64,000 nt of DNA from an uncultured Flavobacteriales bacterium (GTDB lineage: Bacteria; Bacteroidota; Bacteroidia; Flavobacteriales_G; Salibacteraceae), in contig CAJVZZ010000002.1 of assembly GCA_913020435.1 (NCBI GenBank), positions 113,443 through 177,442 on the forward strand. Direction: 5' to 3'. Within the stretch, counting starts at the first letter, position 1; each line of letters starts with the position of its first letter. The notes under the pieces are model-generated. The model was not told the origin of the DNA. It searched no databases and saw only the letters and a program-made list of their open reading frames with translations. The position numbers and the translations under genes are program-made. This document shows, piece by piece, positions 18,327 through 29,300 of this stretch.

Positions 18327-19484
18327 ATGACGAGTATATTAGTAATAGACGATGAAAAAAGTATTCGCAATTCTCTAAGAGATGTGCTAGAATACGAAGG
18401 CCATTCAATTACTGAGGCAGAAAATGGAATGGAGGGATTATCAAGTATTCGTTCTAACGATTTTGATTTAGTGCTTTGTGATATAAAAATGCCGAAAATG
18501 GATGGAAGCGAACTACTAGAAATGGCACTCGAATCCAAACCAGAATTGAATATCATTATGATCTCAGGTCACGGTGATATCGAAACAGCAGTTGACTGCA
18601 TAAAAAAGGGGGCTTACGATTATTTGGCAAAACCGTTAGACCTAAATCGACTTTTAGTAATTGTAAGAAACGGTTTAGAGAAAGGTAACTTGGTAACTGA
18701 AACCAAAACCTTGCAAAAGAAAATTAAGCGTTACTCAAATAGTAAAATTATTGGATCATCCGAAGCCATAAATGATATTCACAAAATTATTGCTAAAGTT
18801 GCTCCGACCGATGCTCGAGTTTTAATTACAGGACCTAATGGTTCTGGGAAAGAACTAATTGCAAAGGCATTACACAATCAAAGTAAAAGAGCTAAGAATC
18901 CTTTTATTGAGGTAAACTGTGCTGCAATTCCCAGTGAGTTAATCGAAAGTGAACTATTTGGTCATGAAAAGGGTGCGTTTACCTCTGCTATAAAAACCAA
19001 AAAAGGTAAATTCGAACAAGCTGAAGGAGGAACCCTTTTCTTAGATGAAATTGGTGACATGAGTCCTAATGCTCAAGCTAAAGTGCTGCGAGCTTTGCAG
19101 GAGAATAAAATAACTAGAGTTGGCGGCGAAAAAGAAATTAAAGTAAACGTACGTGTGCTAGCAGCAACCAATAAAAACCTAAAAGAAGAAATAAGAGCAA
19201 CTCGATTCAGAGAAGATTTATATCACCGATTAAGTGTAATATTAATCGAAAACCCCTCTTTGAGTGAAAGGACAAGTGACATTCCTGAATTGGTGAATTT
19301 CTTCTTGAATATCGCTTGTAAAGAAATGGGTGTTGCTCAAAAAGAAATTTCTGAGTCAGCAATAAAAGAATTGACAACAAAAAATTGGACAGGAAACATA
19401 AGAGAATTAAAGAATATCATTGAAAGACTCGTAATTTTATCAGAATCAAAAATTGAAAAAGAAGATGTACAGAAATATGCTTAA
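18327..19484 (+). CDS. Sigma54-interacting response regulator without a DNA-binding domain
   Basis: 385 residues. A receiver domain (1-120) carries Asp8/Asp9, the phosphorylation site Asp52 in LCDIKMP and Lys102 in AKPLD. A sigma54 AAA+ domain (about 140-370) follows with Walker A GPNGSGKE, the sigma54-contacting loop GAFTSA (consensus GAFTGA), Walker B GGTLFLDEIGDM and the R-finger region. The protein stops right after NIRELKNIIERLVIL..., so the C-terminal Fis-type helix-turn-helix of NtrC is absent. Proteins of this build, such as FlgR of Helicobacter, act from solution. It abuts the ABC-2 permease gene and overlaps the next gene by 8 bases. Confidence 0.9.
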   Translation: MTSILVIDDEKSIRNSLRDVLEYEGHSITEAENGMEGLSSIRSNDFDLVLCDIKMPKMDGSELLEMALESKPELNIIMISGHGDIETAVDCIKKGAYDYLAKPLDLNRLLVIVRNGLEKGNLVTETKTLQKKIKRYSNSKIIGSSEAINDIHKIIAKVAPTDARVLITGPNGSGKELIAKALHNQSKRAKNPFIEVNCAAIPSELIESELFGHEKGAFTSAIKTKKGKFEQAEGGTLFLDEIGDMSPNAQAKVLRALQENKITRVGGEKEIKVNVRVLAATNKNLKEEIRATRFREDLYHRLSVILIENPSLSERTSDIPELVNFFLNIACKEMGVAQKEISESAIKELTTKNWTGNIRELKNIIERLVILSESKIEKEDVQKYA

Positions 19485-22400
19485 TTTAAATCAATTGAGT
19501 TTGCAAAGAGCAGTCTCAATCCTTTCAGTTTTACTCATCTTAATGGGCTGTGAATCTGAAAACATAGAGAAGGCTAAAGTTGCTGAGAAGAAAATAAATA
19601 CTTCCTTAAAAATGTTTGAAAAACTTGATGTAAGTCAAACTGGGATTTCATTTGCCAATACGATAAGCCCAGATCAAGAATTAATATTCTATGACTTCCA
19701 GTACCAATTTAATGGCGGTGGCGTTGGAATTGCTGACTTTGATAATGATGGGCTACCAGATGTGTTTTTTACTGGAAATGAGGTAAGTAACAAGTTATAT
19801 CGAAATCTTGGAGACCTAAAGTTTGAGGATGTTACTAAAAAAGCCAATGTAGGGCAACTTGGCTATTGGTGCAGTGGTATTACAATAGTTGATATTAATA
19901 GTGATGGCTTTCAGGATATCTATCTTAGTCGTGGTGGATATTTTCCTGTTGAGAAAAGAATGAATAGCCTTTTAATAAATAATGGCGACTTTACTTTTAC
20001 TGAATCTGCTGATCAATATGGATTGGCCGACACAGGATTCAGTACACAATCTGCATTCTTTGATATGGATTTAGATGGTGACTTAGACGCTTATATACTA
20101 AACCATGACAATGTATGGTCCAGTGGCGGTGATCTAACTAAAGATAAATACAATAAACGACAGGTTACTGAAGATCGTTTATATAGAAACGACGGTGGAA
20201 AGTTCACCGATATTACATTATCAAGTGGTTTGGATAAAGAAGTAGCAGGTGGATATGGTTTGGGGATTTCGGTAGGCGACCTTAATGGTGACAATTATCC
20301 CGATATATATGTCTCTAATGATTACGATTCTCCTGATCGAATGTATATCAATCAAAAAGACGGTACATTTAAGAACGAAACTAAGGAACGAACAACTCAT
20401 ATAGCACTTTATAGTATGGGTAATGATATTGCTGACTTAAATAATGACGGTCACTTAGATGTTATTGCTTTAGATATGTCAGCAGAAGATCATGTTAGAA
20501 TTAAGACACAGATGGGAGCAATGGCTCCAGAAAAATTTTACGAATTAGTTCGTTTTGGTTTTCCACACCAATATATGTATAACACACTTCAACTCAATAA
20601 TGGAAATGGTACATTTAGTGATATTGCGCAGTTAGCAGGCATAAGTTCAACCGACTGGAGTTGGGCACCATTAATGGCTGATTTTGACAATGATGGTGAA
20701 AAAGATATTTTTATTACTAATGGATATAGACTTGATGATAGAGATAATGATTACAACCTATCTGCAAAAAAACTATACGGAGATAGACGAAATTTAACAA
20801 AAGAAGAAAGACGAAGTGTTTTTGATGGAACCCCTTCGACTCCACTAAGTAACTATATGTATAAAAATAATGGAGATCTTTCATTTTCTAAAAAGACGTT
20901 TGAGTGGAACCTAGGTGAAAAAAGCTTTTCTATGGGAGCTGCATTTGCAGATCTTGATAATGATGGTGACCTTGAATTAATTGCAAATAATTTAGAATCT
21001 ACAGCATTTATTTACAAAAACAATGCAGTAGAAAAATTGGGAAACAACTTTTTAAGAATAAATCTTGTCGGTAATAAAACTCCTCTTGAGCAATCTAAAG
21101 TTGTGATAACAGTGAATGGGAAGTCACAGACTCAATTTTACAACCCCACCAGAGGTTATATTTCATCCGTAGAAACAGAAATTCACTTTGGCCTTGGACA
21201 AAATGAAAAAATTGATCGTGTTGAAGTTTTCTGGACTAATGGCAAATATTCTTTACTTGAAAACGTAGCATCGAATCAAGCAATAACTATAAATATCGAG
21301 GCTTCAGGAGCAGCTTCGAAAAATATTCCGAACAAGACACTATTCACTCTGCAGGAAAATCAAGCTATCGAGTTCTTGCATGCAGAAAACGAACATGACG
21401 ATTTTAAAAAGGAAATATTACTCCCCCACCGTAACAGTCAACATGGACCAGAAATAGCAGTAGCTGATGTTGATAATGATGGACTAGATGATGTTTTCTT
21501 TTGTAATGCCTACAAACAACCTTCAGTTTTATATATGCAAGAAACTCCCGGCGTTTTTCGGAAAAAGATTTTACCAGCATTCACTGCAGATAGAAACAAG
21601 GAAGATGTAGGCGCTCACTTTTTTGATTATAATAATGATGGTTTTGTAGATTTATATGTTGCAAGTGGTGGAAATGAATTTGTAAATCAAACTGCTGCAT
21701 ATAGACATCGACTCTACAAAAATGATGGTAAAGGAAACTTTAGAAATGACTTTAATAGCTTACCTAATATTATTGTAAGCGGCAAGGAGGTGACTTCTGC
21801 TGACTATGATGGTGATGGTGATCTTGATCTTTTTATAGGTGGTCGTTTAACACCCGAAAAATATCCGTTTGCTCCGAGAAGTTACTTACTCATAAATAAC
21901 AACGGTGTGTTTGAGGATAAAACAGAAGAATTAGCGCCTGATTTGATGTATCCGGGTTTAGTCACGGATGCCAAATGGTTTGATTATGATGGAGACAAAG
22001 ATCTCGACCTAATTGTTGTAGGTGAATGGATGCCACTATTATTATTAAAAAACGAGAACGGGAAGCTTAGCAAAGTAGAAAGTGCAAATAACCTATATGA
22101 AAGCACTGGATGGTGGTATAGTGTAGAGACTGCTGATTTTGACAATGATGGAGATGAAGATATTGTAGTGGGTAATTTAGGGCTGAATTACAAGTATAAA
22201 GCGACTAAGAACGAACCTTTTCAAATATGGTGTCACGACTTTGATAATTCAGGATCTTTAGACATTGTTCTAGGGTATTACGATCATGGCGCTTGTTTTC
22301 CGGTAAGAGGCAGAACTTGCTCTTCACAACAAATGCCTTTTATAAAAGAAAAATTTCCTACTTTCAATGAATTTGCTTCAGCGACTATTGACGATATTTA

Positions 22401-22809
22401 TGGATCACAACTAGGTGAAGCCTTAAATTATAAAGCAACAACATTTGCAAATAGCTACATTGAAAACTTAGGAAACGGAAAATTCAAAATTTCTAAACTC
22501 CCTAATGAATTGCAATTTAGCTGTGTTCAAAGTATGATTATCAAAGATTTTAATAAAGACGGAAATCTAGACATACTTGGCGCTGGAAACCTCTACACAG
22601 CTGAAGTTGAAACGCCTAGAAATGATGCGTCAATTGGGTTTCTGGCAATTGGCAATGGAAAAGGCCAATTTCTTTTCCAACCTTTTGAAAAAAGTGGTGT
22701 ATTCTTAAAAGGAGATGTTAAGGATATGGCTGATATAAAAGTTAGTGACGATGAATCGTTCATAATAGTTGGGTTGAACAACGAGAAAAATAAAATTTTA
22801 AAATATTAA
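19477..22809 (+). CDS. FG-GAP/VCBS-repeat lipoprotein with ASPIC/UnbV domain (CRTAC1-like)
   Basis: 1110 residues from the ATG at 19477, which overlaps the upstream gene by 8 bases (ATGCTTAA) and gives a lipoprotein signal ending LILMG-C (Cys25). An ATG at 19465 or a TTG at 19453 are alternatives. At least 14 calcium-binding-like repeats of the form DxDxDGxxD are spread over the protein (for example DFDNDGLPDVFF, DYDGDGDLDLFIGG, DFNKDGNLDILGAG), as in seven-bladed FG-GAP propellers. In the middle (about 520-600) lies an ASPIC/UnbV segment (FYNPTRGYISSVETEIHFGL, VEVFWTNGK). It is likely an outer-surface lipoprotein, two propellers joined by the ASPIC domain. Ligand is unknown. Confidence 0.9.
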   Translation: MLNLNQLSLQRAVSILSVLLILMGCESENIEKAKVAEKKINTSLKMFEKLDVSQTGISFANTISPDQELIFYDFQYQFNGGGVGIADFDNDGLPDVFFTGNEVSNKLYRNLGDLKFEDVTKKANVGQLGYWCSGITIVDINSDGFQDIYLSRGGYFPVEKRMNSLLINNGDFTFTESADQYGLADTGFSTQSAFFDMDLDGDLDAYILNHDNVWSSGGDLTKDKYNKRQVTEDRLYRNDGGKFTDITLSSGLDKEVAGGYGLGISVGDLNGDNYPDIYVSNDYDSPDRMYINQKDGTFKNETKERTTHIALYSMGNDIADLNNDGHLDVIALDMSAEDHVRIKTQMGAMAPEKFYELVRFGFPHQYMYNTLQLNNGNGTFSDIAQLAGISSTDWSWAPLMADFDNDGEKDIFITNGYRLDDRDNDYNLSAKKLYGDRRNLTKEERRSVFDGTPSTPLSNYMYKNNGDLSFSKKTFEWNLGEKSFSMGAAFADLDNDGDLELIANNLESTAFIYKNNAVEKLGNNFLRINLVGNKTPLEQSKVVITVNGKSQTQFYNPTRGYISSVETEIHFGLGQNEKIDRVEVFWTNGKYSLLENVASNQAITINIEASGAASKNIPNKTLFTLQENQAIEFLHAENEHDDFKKEILLPHRNSQHGPEIAVADVDNDGLDDVFFCNAYKQPSVLYMQETPGVFRKKILPAFTADRNKEDVGAHFFDYNNDGFVDLYVASGGNEFVNQTAAYRHRLYKNDGKGNFRNDFNSLPNIIVSGKEVTSADYDGDGDLDLFIGGRLTPEKYPFAPRSYLLINNNGVFEDKTEELAPDLMYPGLVTDAKWFDYDGDKDLDLIVVGEWMPLLLLKNENGKLSKVESANNLYESTGWWYSVETADFDNDGDEDIVVGNLGLNYKYKATKNEPFQIWCHDFDNSGSLDIVLGYYDHGACFPVRGRTCSSQQMPFIKEKFPTFNEFASATIDDIYGSQLGEALNYKATTFANSYIENLGNGKFKISKLPNELQFSCVQSMIIKDFNKDGNLDILGAGNLYTAEVETPRNDASIGFLAIGNGKGQFLFQPFEKSGVFLKGDVKDMADIKVSDDESFIIVGLNNEKNKILKY

Positions 22810-22837
22810 GATCCTACCATACCCACTTTAGCCCAGC

Positions 22838-22857
22838 AACAACCTACTTCGGTTGTT
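22838..22857 (+). terminator. Weak hairpin after the FG-GAP gene
   Basis: AACAACC and GGTTGTT form a 7-bp stem with loop TACTTC, 29 bases past the stop codon. The T-run comes only about 10 bases later (22874-22884), so termination is uncertain. Confidence 0.45.
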
Positions 22858-22881
22858 CAAAATGGTATTTTAATTTTTTTT

Positions 22882-22911
22882 TTTGTTACTATGTTAATAT
22901 TTCTATATTTG
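22882..22911 (+). promoter_or_regulatory. Promoter for the GEVED/beta-helix protein gene
   Basis: TTTG (22882-22885), an 18-base spacer and TATATTTG (22904-22911) are an exact match to both boxes of the Bacteroidota sigma-A promoter (TTTG / TAnnTTTG). The ATG follows 46 bases later. This is the clearest full promoter in the window. Confidence 0.75.
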
Positions 22912-22956
22912 GGAGTTCAATAAGATTTTTAAGTTTAAACAGGTAAATAACAGTAT

Positions 22957-25900
22957 ATGAAAAACGTTTACACAAAATTAGGTTTACTAACATTCCTGCT
23001 TTCATCATGGATAATGGGGGCTGCGCAATATTGTAGCCCAAGCTACACAAATGACTGGGAATCAATCCAAGAAGTCTCTTTAACTAATGGCACTACCAAT
23101 CTAACCAGTCGATCAGTACTTTGGGATGGAAACAGCAATGGTTATAGTGATTACACAACTGGTAATGCTCGTGAATACGTTTGTACTCCTGGGACAACAG
23201 TAAATTATAGAATTTCAACTAACCCATCAAACACTATAAACAGTGGTTTAACTGCTTGGATTGATTGGGATAAATCAAATTCTTTTGAGGCCGGTGAACG
23301 AGTTATATCTAGACAAGCTCGTCCTCCTCACAATGGAACATTTTCTATTCCTGCTACCTATAACGGTAACCCAACAGCTGGTGGTTCATATAGAATTCGA
23401 TTTCGTTCAGAGTGGAACGCCTCTCCAATTAACAACCCTTGTTCTAGGGGTAGTCAATCTGGTGAAGCCGAAGATTACGTCTTTTCTGTGCTGTATCAAG
23501 AAAATGCCGCAATTAATGAAATGCTAGATCCTTTTGTTCCTTCATGTTCTATTGGTGATTCTATTATTATTTCTTTATTGAGTAATAGTCAAACAGCGAT
23601 TGATAGCGCAACTATCCAATGGTCAAAGAATGATACGATGCAAACTGCATATAATTGGAAAGGTAATATTAGTGCTGGAGGCGCCGTTTCGGCTGCAACT
23701 ATTACTTTAGGAGCATTAACTTATAAATATGGTGACACTATCAAGGTGTGGTTAAGCTTAGTAAATGGGAATGTTTTAGATGATTTTCAAGAAGATGATA
23801 CACTCACAAGGATTCCTCGACCTGGCTTAAAAGGAACCTATTCGGTTGGTACTCCAACTTCTGACTATGACTCATTATTTAAAGTAATTAAAGATATTGA
23901 AGAAATTGGTGTTTGTGGTAACGTTATATTCAATCTTAGTTCAAGAAAACATTATGCTGAAGGAAAATTCAATATTATTCCTGGAATTACCAATAACGCG
24001 GAAATAACATTCAACTCTATGGCAGGAGATGCTGATTCTGCTATTATAAATTGGTCAAGTACTTCTTCTGCCTCGAATTATGTTCTTAGCTTTAAAGATA
24101 TTCAAAACATCACTTTCAATGATTTGACAATTCAAGATTCAAGTACTAGTTCAAATTCAGGACTTGTTCTTTTTGACAACTCAAATGATATTGCCTTTAA
24201 TGATTGTAACTTCCACATTACTTACACTGGATCAAGCACAAATTCACGATTAGTAAGACAAGATGGATTTGGCGGTATTGAAAACATAAGCTTTGCTGGT
24301 TGTGTATTTGATGGTGGAACTGAAGCTATTAGATTTCAAGCACCCGGTGGGGCAGGTTTTCCTAATGAAGAAATTAGTATTACTGATTGTTCCTTTAACA
24401 ACCATTATAATGGCGGTGTATTTGTTACTCATACGTTAAATTTGAAATTAACAGGTAATACAAACACCAACATTGCTAGAAATCCTTCAACTAATGGTAC
24501 TTTTCTTTTTATAGACGATGCAACTGGTTCAGTTGAAATCCATGATAATTCTAACATTGAAACAACACGCTCAATGAGATATGGAATGAGACTGCTTAAC
24601 TTAAGTGGAACTCCTTCTAACAAAGTACTTGTTTATAACAATCGCTTTATTATGGGTGATTCTTCATTAAATAATGGATACAATGGAATTCGATTAGATA
24701 ACGTAAAGTTTTATGAAATCACGAATAACGCTATTAGTATGTTAGGTACCAGCGAAACTGCTGCAGGTATATACATAGGAAACAGCGGTGCTAATGAAGT
24801 ACACAATAATATAATCGCTAATTATGGTGATGGTTTTGCTTTTGAAATTCAAGGAACCTCCTCAGTAAGTGCAATGAATAACAATGTACTGTATGCAAAA
24901 GTTGTTTTAGGACAATTTGGCAATAAAACGATTACAGATATAGCAAACTGGCAAAACAATTACGGTTTTGAATTTGATGGGATTTCAACAGACCCTATGT
25001 TCATAGACAGTACGTTAAGAACTTGTAATGCATTAATTGATAACATTGGAACTGCCTTGTTTAGTACAAGTGACGTTTTAGGAGTTACAAGATCAGCAAA
25101 TACTCCTGATCCAGGTGTATTTGAATTCTCAGCTCCTTCAAAGTTTTCTGTAGGTGATGCATACAATATTTGTAACGGAGACACTCTTGTAGTTTCTTCT
25201 GAAATTTCTGCTGCTGATAGAATTATATGGAATAATACAGATACAGCTAATACTATGATGTTTACTCAATCTGGAACTTATTATGCTGAGTTAATTGGGG
25301 AGTGTGGAAATGCTGTTGATAGTTTTGTAGTTCAAACGAATAAAGTTGTTGAGCTACCAAATGACACTAACTTATGTGCTGGGGAATCTTTAGCGGTATC
25401 AGCAGATATTACTAACGGAACATACTCATGGAATATTGGAGCAACAACTTCAGGAATAACGATTAGCAAAAGAGGTCAATATTTTATTGCAGTTAATGAC
25501 AGTGATGGTTGTTCTTCTACTGACACAATTGAAATAACTATTTCTAGCGCCGTTGACCTTACTAAAGACACTATTCTATGTGAAGGTAATACTGTTGATT
25601 TAAATCCAGGTACTGGTGCAGGTACTTATGTATGGAGCAACGGATCTTCTTCTAGTCGTCAATTCGTTGATAGTTCTTCTACTTATTGGGTAAATTTCAC
25701 TGATCCTCTTAATTGTGTTTCTACAGATACAACTAGGGTTTCTGTAGATGCTCTTCCTTTCGCAACATTTGTGCAAAGTCAGTTTTCACAATCTAATTGG
25801 GAATTCATTGCTGATGACAAAACAGGTATAGATTATTATTGGTCATTTGGAGATGGGAAAAATGATTCTGGAATGATCTGGAAAACTGTAAATGTTTATG

Positions 25901-26268
25901 ATACAAACGGAGTTTTCGCCATAACACTTACTATTACTTCTCAAAATTGTGGTACTGCGACCATTAGTAAAAGTGTTGAAGTTATTACTGTTGGAACGAA
26001 TGAGGTGAGTACTTACTCAAATGTTAGTGTTTACCCTAATCCAACAAATGGATTATTGAACGTAGAATTACCTTCAGACCTTGATTTAAGTTCTGTAAGT
26101 GTAAAAATCATAGACTTAAATGGACGGGTTGTTATGGATGAATCTAAAAACTCATTGCAACATTTCACATTAAATTTAAATGACCATAATTTAGCGTCAG
26201 GTGTTTATCAGCTTTCAATAAACAGCGCAAGCAATACATTGTTTAATGGTAAAATCACTTTATACTAA
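22957..26268 (+). CDS. T9SS-secreted GEVED/beta-helix/PKD surface protein
   Basis: 1103 residues. A signal peptide (1-23, ending MGAAQ) is followed by a GEVED domain (WIDWDKSNSFEAGERVI ... GEAEDYVF, about 30-170). A CARDB-like segment leads to a right-handed parallel beta-helix (about 330-720, runs of short N-rich coils such as NDIAFNDCNF). Then come Ig-like SprB-type repeats with C-x-G-D/E motifs, a PKD domain (YYWSFGDGKNDSG) and a type A T9SS sorting domain (VYPNPTNGLLNVEL ... LASGVYQLSI). It should be exported by Sec, then by T9SS, and anchored or released at the surface. Beta-helices often bind or cut polysaccharides, but no catalytic motif is seen, so an adhesin role is equally likely. 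It has a paralogue directly downstream. Confidence 0.9.
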   Translation: MKNVYTKLGLLTFLLSSWIMGAAQYCSPSYTNDWESIQEVSLTNGTTNLTSRSVLWDGNSNGYSDYTTGNAREYVCTPGTTVNYRISTNPSNTINSGLTAWIDWDKSNSFEAGERVISRQARPPHNGTFSIPATYNGNPTAGGSYRIRFRSEWNASPINNPCSRGSQSGEAEDYVFSVLYQENAAINEMLDPFVPSCSIGDSIIISLLSNSQTAIDSATIQWSKNDTMQTAYNWKGNISAGGAVSAATITLGALTYKYGDTIKVWLSLVNGNVLDDFQEDDTLTRIPRPGLKGTYSVGTPTSDYDSLFKVIKDIEEIGVCGNVIFNLSSRKHYAEGKFNIIPGITNNAEITFNSMAGDADSAIINWSSTSSASNYVLSFKDIQNITFNDLTIQDSSTSSNSGLVLFDNSNDIAFNDCNFHITYTGSSTNSRLVRQDGFGGIENISFAGCVFDGGTEAIRFQAPGGAGFPNEEISITDCSFNNHYNGGVFVTHTLNLKLTGNTNTNIARNPSTNGTFLFIDDATGSVEIHDNSNIETTRSMRYGMRLLNLSGTPSNKVLVYNNRFIMGDSSLNNGYNGIRLDNVKFYEITNNAISMLGTSETAAGIYIGNSGANEVHNNIIANYGDGFAFEIQGTSSVSAMNNNVLYAKVVLGQFGNKTITDIANWQNNYGFEFDGISTDPMFIDSTLRTCNALIDNIGTALFSTSDVLGVTRSANTPDPGVFEFSAPSKFSVGDAYNICNGDTLVVSSEISAADRIIWNNTDTANTMMFTQSGTYYAELIGECGNAVDSFVVQTNKVVELPNDTNLCAGESLAVSADITNGTYSWNIGATTSGITISKRGQYFIAVNDSDGCSSTDTIEITISSAVDLTKDTILCEGNTVDLNPGTGAGTYVWSNGSSSSRQFVDSSSTYWVNFTDPLNCVSTDTTRVSVDALPFATFVQSQFSQSNWEFIADDKTGIDYYWSFGDGKNDSGMIWKTVNVYDTNGVFAITLTITSQNCGTATISKSVEVITVGTNEVSTYSNVSVYPNPTNGLLNVELPSDLDLSSVSVKIIDLNGRVVMDESKNSLQHFTLNLNDHNLASGVYQLSINSASNTLFNGKITLY

Positions 26269-26301
26269 TAATCAGTACCAAAATTTAAAATAATAATAAT
26301 T

Positions 26302-29300
26302 ATGAAAAAATTTATTACATATACTTCGATTTTAGCACTGTTCTTAATGATCGGAGCTGAGTCTTACGCGCAATACTGTAATCCAAGCACGTCTAGAGAT
26401 TGGCGTAATATGGATGGTGTAACAACCTCTGGAGCGATTCGTGATGCTAACGTCCAAGGTCTTGCTTGGAGCAACGGTTATACTGACAGAACAAATACTG
26501 CTCGTATGATCATTCAACCTGGATCTTCATTTCAAATGACCGTATCATTTGATCAATCCTGGAGTACTGGAGGAAATCCAGTAAGAGTATTTATTGACTT
26601 TAATGGCGATGGAAACTTTAGTGGAAATGGTGAGATAGTATATAATTCTACGAGTTACTCTCATCCTCAAACATTCGTTATCAATATACCCAATAATCCA
26701 AATATTGTAAAGAGTGGATTAACAAGAATGCGTGTAACTGGTTTTGGAACTACTATTACTGATGCTTGCTATACAAGAGCTAGTTATGGTAATTCAGTTG
26801 ATATTGAAGTTTTAATACCACCAGCAAATTCTGCTAAGATGGATATCGTTACTTCTCCTCAGTCACCGGTTTGTCCTGGTACACTATATCAAGACTTTAA
26901 GGTGCGTTACTGTAACGATGGTCTGGGAGTTCTGGATTCTGTTGAAATAGGCGGTATTTATAAAACAACTGCTGCTAGCGGTCTTACTCTGCCTGATATC
27001 AGAATGCCAAATGTTGTGATCAGAGATTCTGTCGAGCCTGGAGCTTGTAACATTGCTACAGTTTATAATCATGCTCCTGGATTTAAAACTGGAGACACAA
27101 TTATTGTTTGGGTTTCTAACCCTAATGGTGTTCCTGATTCAATGGATATTAACGATACCATTATGTATGTTGTTGCTCCTTCAATTACTAAAAAACTATG
27201 GACAGTTGGAGACACGAGTAAAGGTAATGATTTTATGAATCTAAACTTGGCATTGGATTCGTTTGCTAGAGTAGGTGGAATTTGTGACTCACTTATTATT
27301 GAATTGGACTCAAGTCACAATAACTATGTTAGCCAGTATGACTTTCCTAAATTAGCTGGTGCTGGTCCAACAGTTCCTATTATCTTAAGAGCAAAAACTA
27401 ATCAAGGTAAAAATGCTAAGCTAACTTTTGATTCTTGTGATGTAGATAATAACTATATAATATCTCTTAATGCTATTTCTTATTTATACATTGAAAATAT
27501 TGACTTCTACAGTAAAAATGGATTTACTACGGATCATTCACGAAACATTTTCATGGATAATGGTAGTAATAACATAAATATCATCAATTGTAGCTTTGAA
27601 TCTGATTATGCTAATAGTAATGAAAACAATACCTTAATATACGGTGCGCAAGTTGGAGATAATGTATCTGTAAGTGGTTCTAACTTTTTTGGTGGGTCTG
27701 ATGCTATCTATATTGGTGGAGGTTCATCGCACACAATAACAGATTGTGAATTTCAAGGAACCTACTTAACTTGTATTCACTTTGATGGATCTAGTAATCT
27801 TCAGATAGATAACAATATAATGTCTTCACTTTCTACTAACATCTATAGTGGTAGTAATGAAGATCAGATAGGTATGGGTATTTTTGTCGATGGAACGACA
27901 GATGATTTAATTATTGAAAACAATATTGTTAAGTCTTCAAATAGTCAATGGCCGCGTTACGGGGTTTTCGTAACAGATTATAACAAAGCTTCTGGAACAA
28001 ACTGGATTTACAATAACTTTTTAAATATTGGACAAGCATGGAGTAGTCTTGAATTTAGAGGTATTACTATTCAGAACTCAAACTTTACCCAAATCGCTAA
28101 CAACAATATTGCAGTGAACGGTAATGGTGGAAACAACGAAGGTATTTTCTTTAGCCAAGGAACAGGAAATGCAATGTGGAATAATGTTATAGCTATCGAA
28201 GTTGCAGGTGTTGCTGTTAATCAAGCTTCATTTGGAAATGTTACCATATCAGATTACAATAACTTTTATGCACCCGGCAATAGTATAATTGAGATTGGTG
28301 GTACTGGTGGTGGTAACTTTACAACGCTTGCTGCATATCAAAACGCTACTTCATTAGATGCTAATTCGAAACAATTAAATCCTTTCTTTTACGATACAAA
28401 AAGAAACGACCTTCACGTTTGTAATAATGCATTATCAAAAGCCGGTCTAGCGATACAAGCTATTTCAGGTGATTTTGATGGTGATCCTCGTTCTGCAACA
28501 ACCCCTAGTATTGGTGCCGATGAATTTACACCTATCTCAGATGTAAAATTAACTGCTGATTATGGTCTATGTCCTGGTGATGTTACTTTACTTACTGCTG
28601 GTAGAGGAAACTTTGGAGAAACTGCAATATGGAAGGATATAGCAACGGGAACGAACCTAGATACTAATCAATCAGTTAACATTTCGACTCCAGGTGAATA
28701 TTCAGTTACCTTCTTCAATGCGTGTGGTGTTGTGGTTGATACAATAGAGATAATTACACCTGATGCTGTTTCCCTACCCAATGACACAAACATGTGTTTT
28801 GGAACAACTCTAAATGTTGATGCGACTATCGTAGGTGGAACAATATACAATTGGAATTCTGCAGATTCTACAGCAGTAGTTGCTTTTACAAAACAAGCAA
28901 CATATTCTGTAATTGCGACAGATAATTGGGGATGTATTTCTAGTGATACTTTTGATATTACATACTCTCCTGCTGCAGACTTTGGTATGGATAGTATTAT
29001 AGTTTGTGAAGGTGCTTCTAAAAGTATATTAAGTAATGTTGATGGTACAATTGGCGCTTCTTTTGCCTGGTCTGGTTACTCTGGCGATAGCACTAATCAA
29101 GATCCTGGTGCAACTGTATCAGATTTCGAACTTCCTTCAAAAAGAGCTTATGTTAAAGTAACAGTAGATCATAAAGGATGTATTTCACAAGACAGTATTC
29201 TTATGAAAATTCTAGGTAGACCAGTAATTACTATTACTGATACAGTAAATGGTCTTCTATTTAAGGTTACAAGCAACACATCTGCAGGTTCAGCACACAG

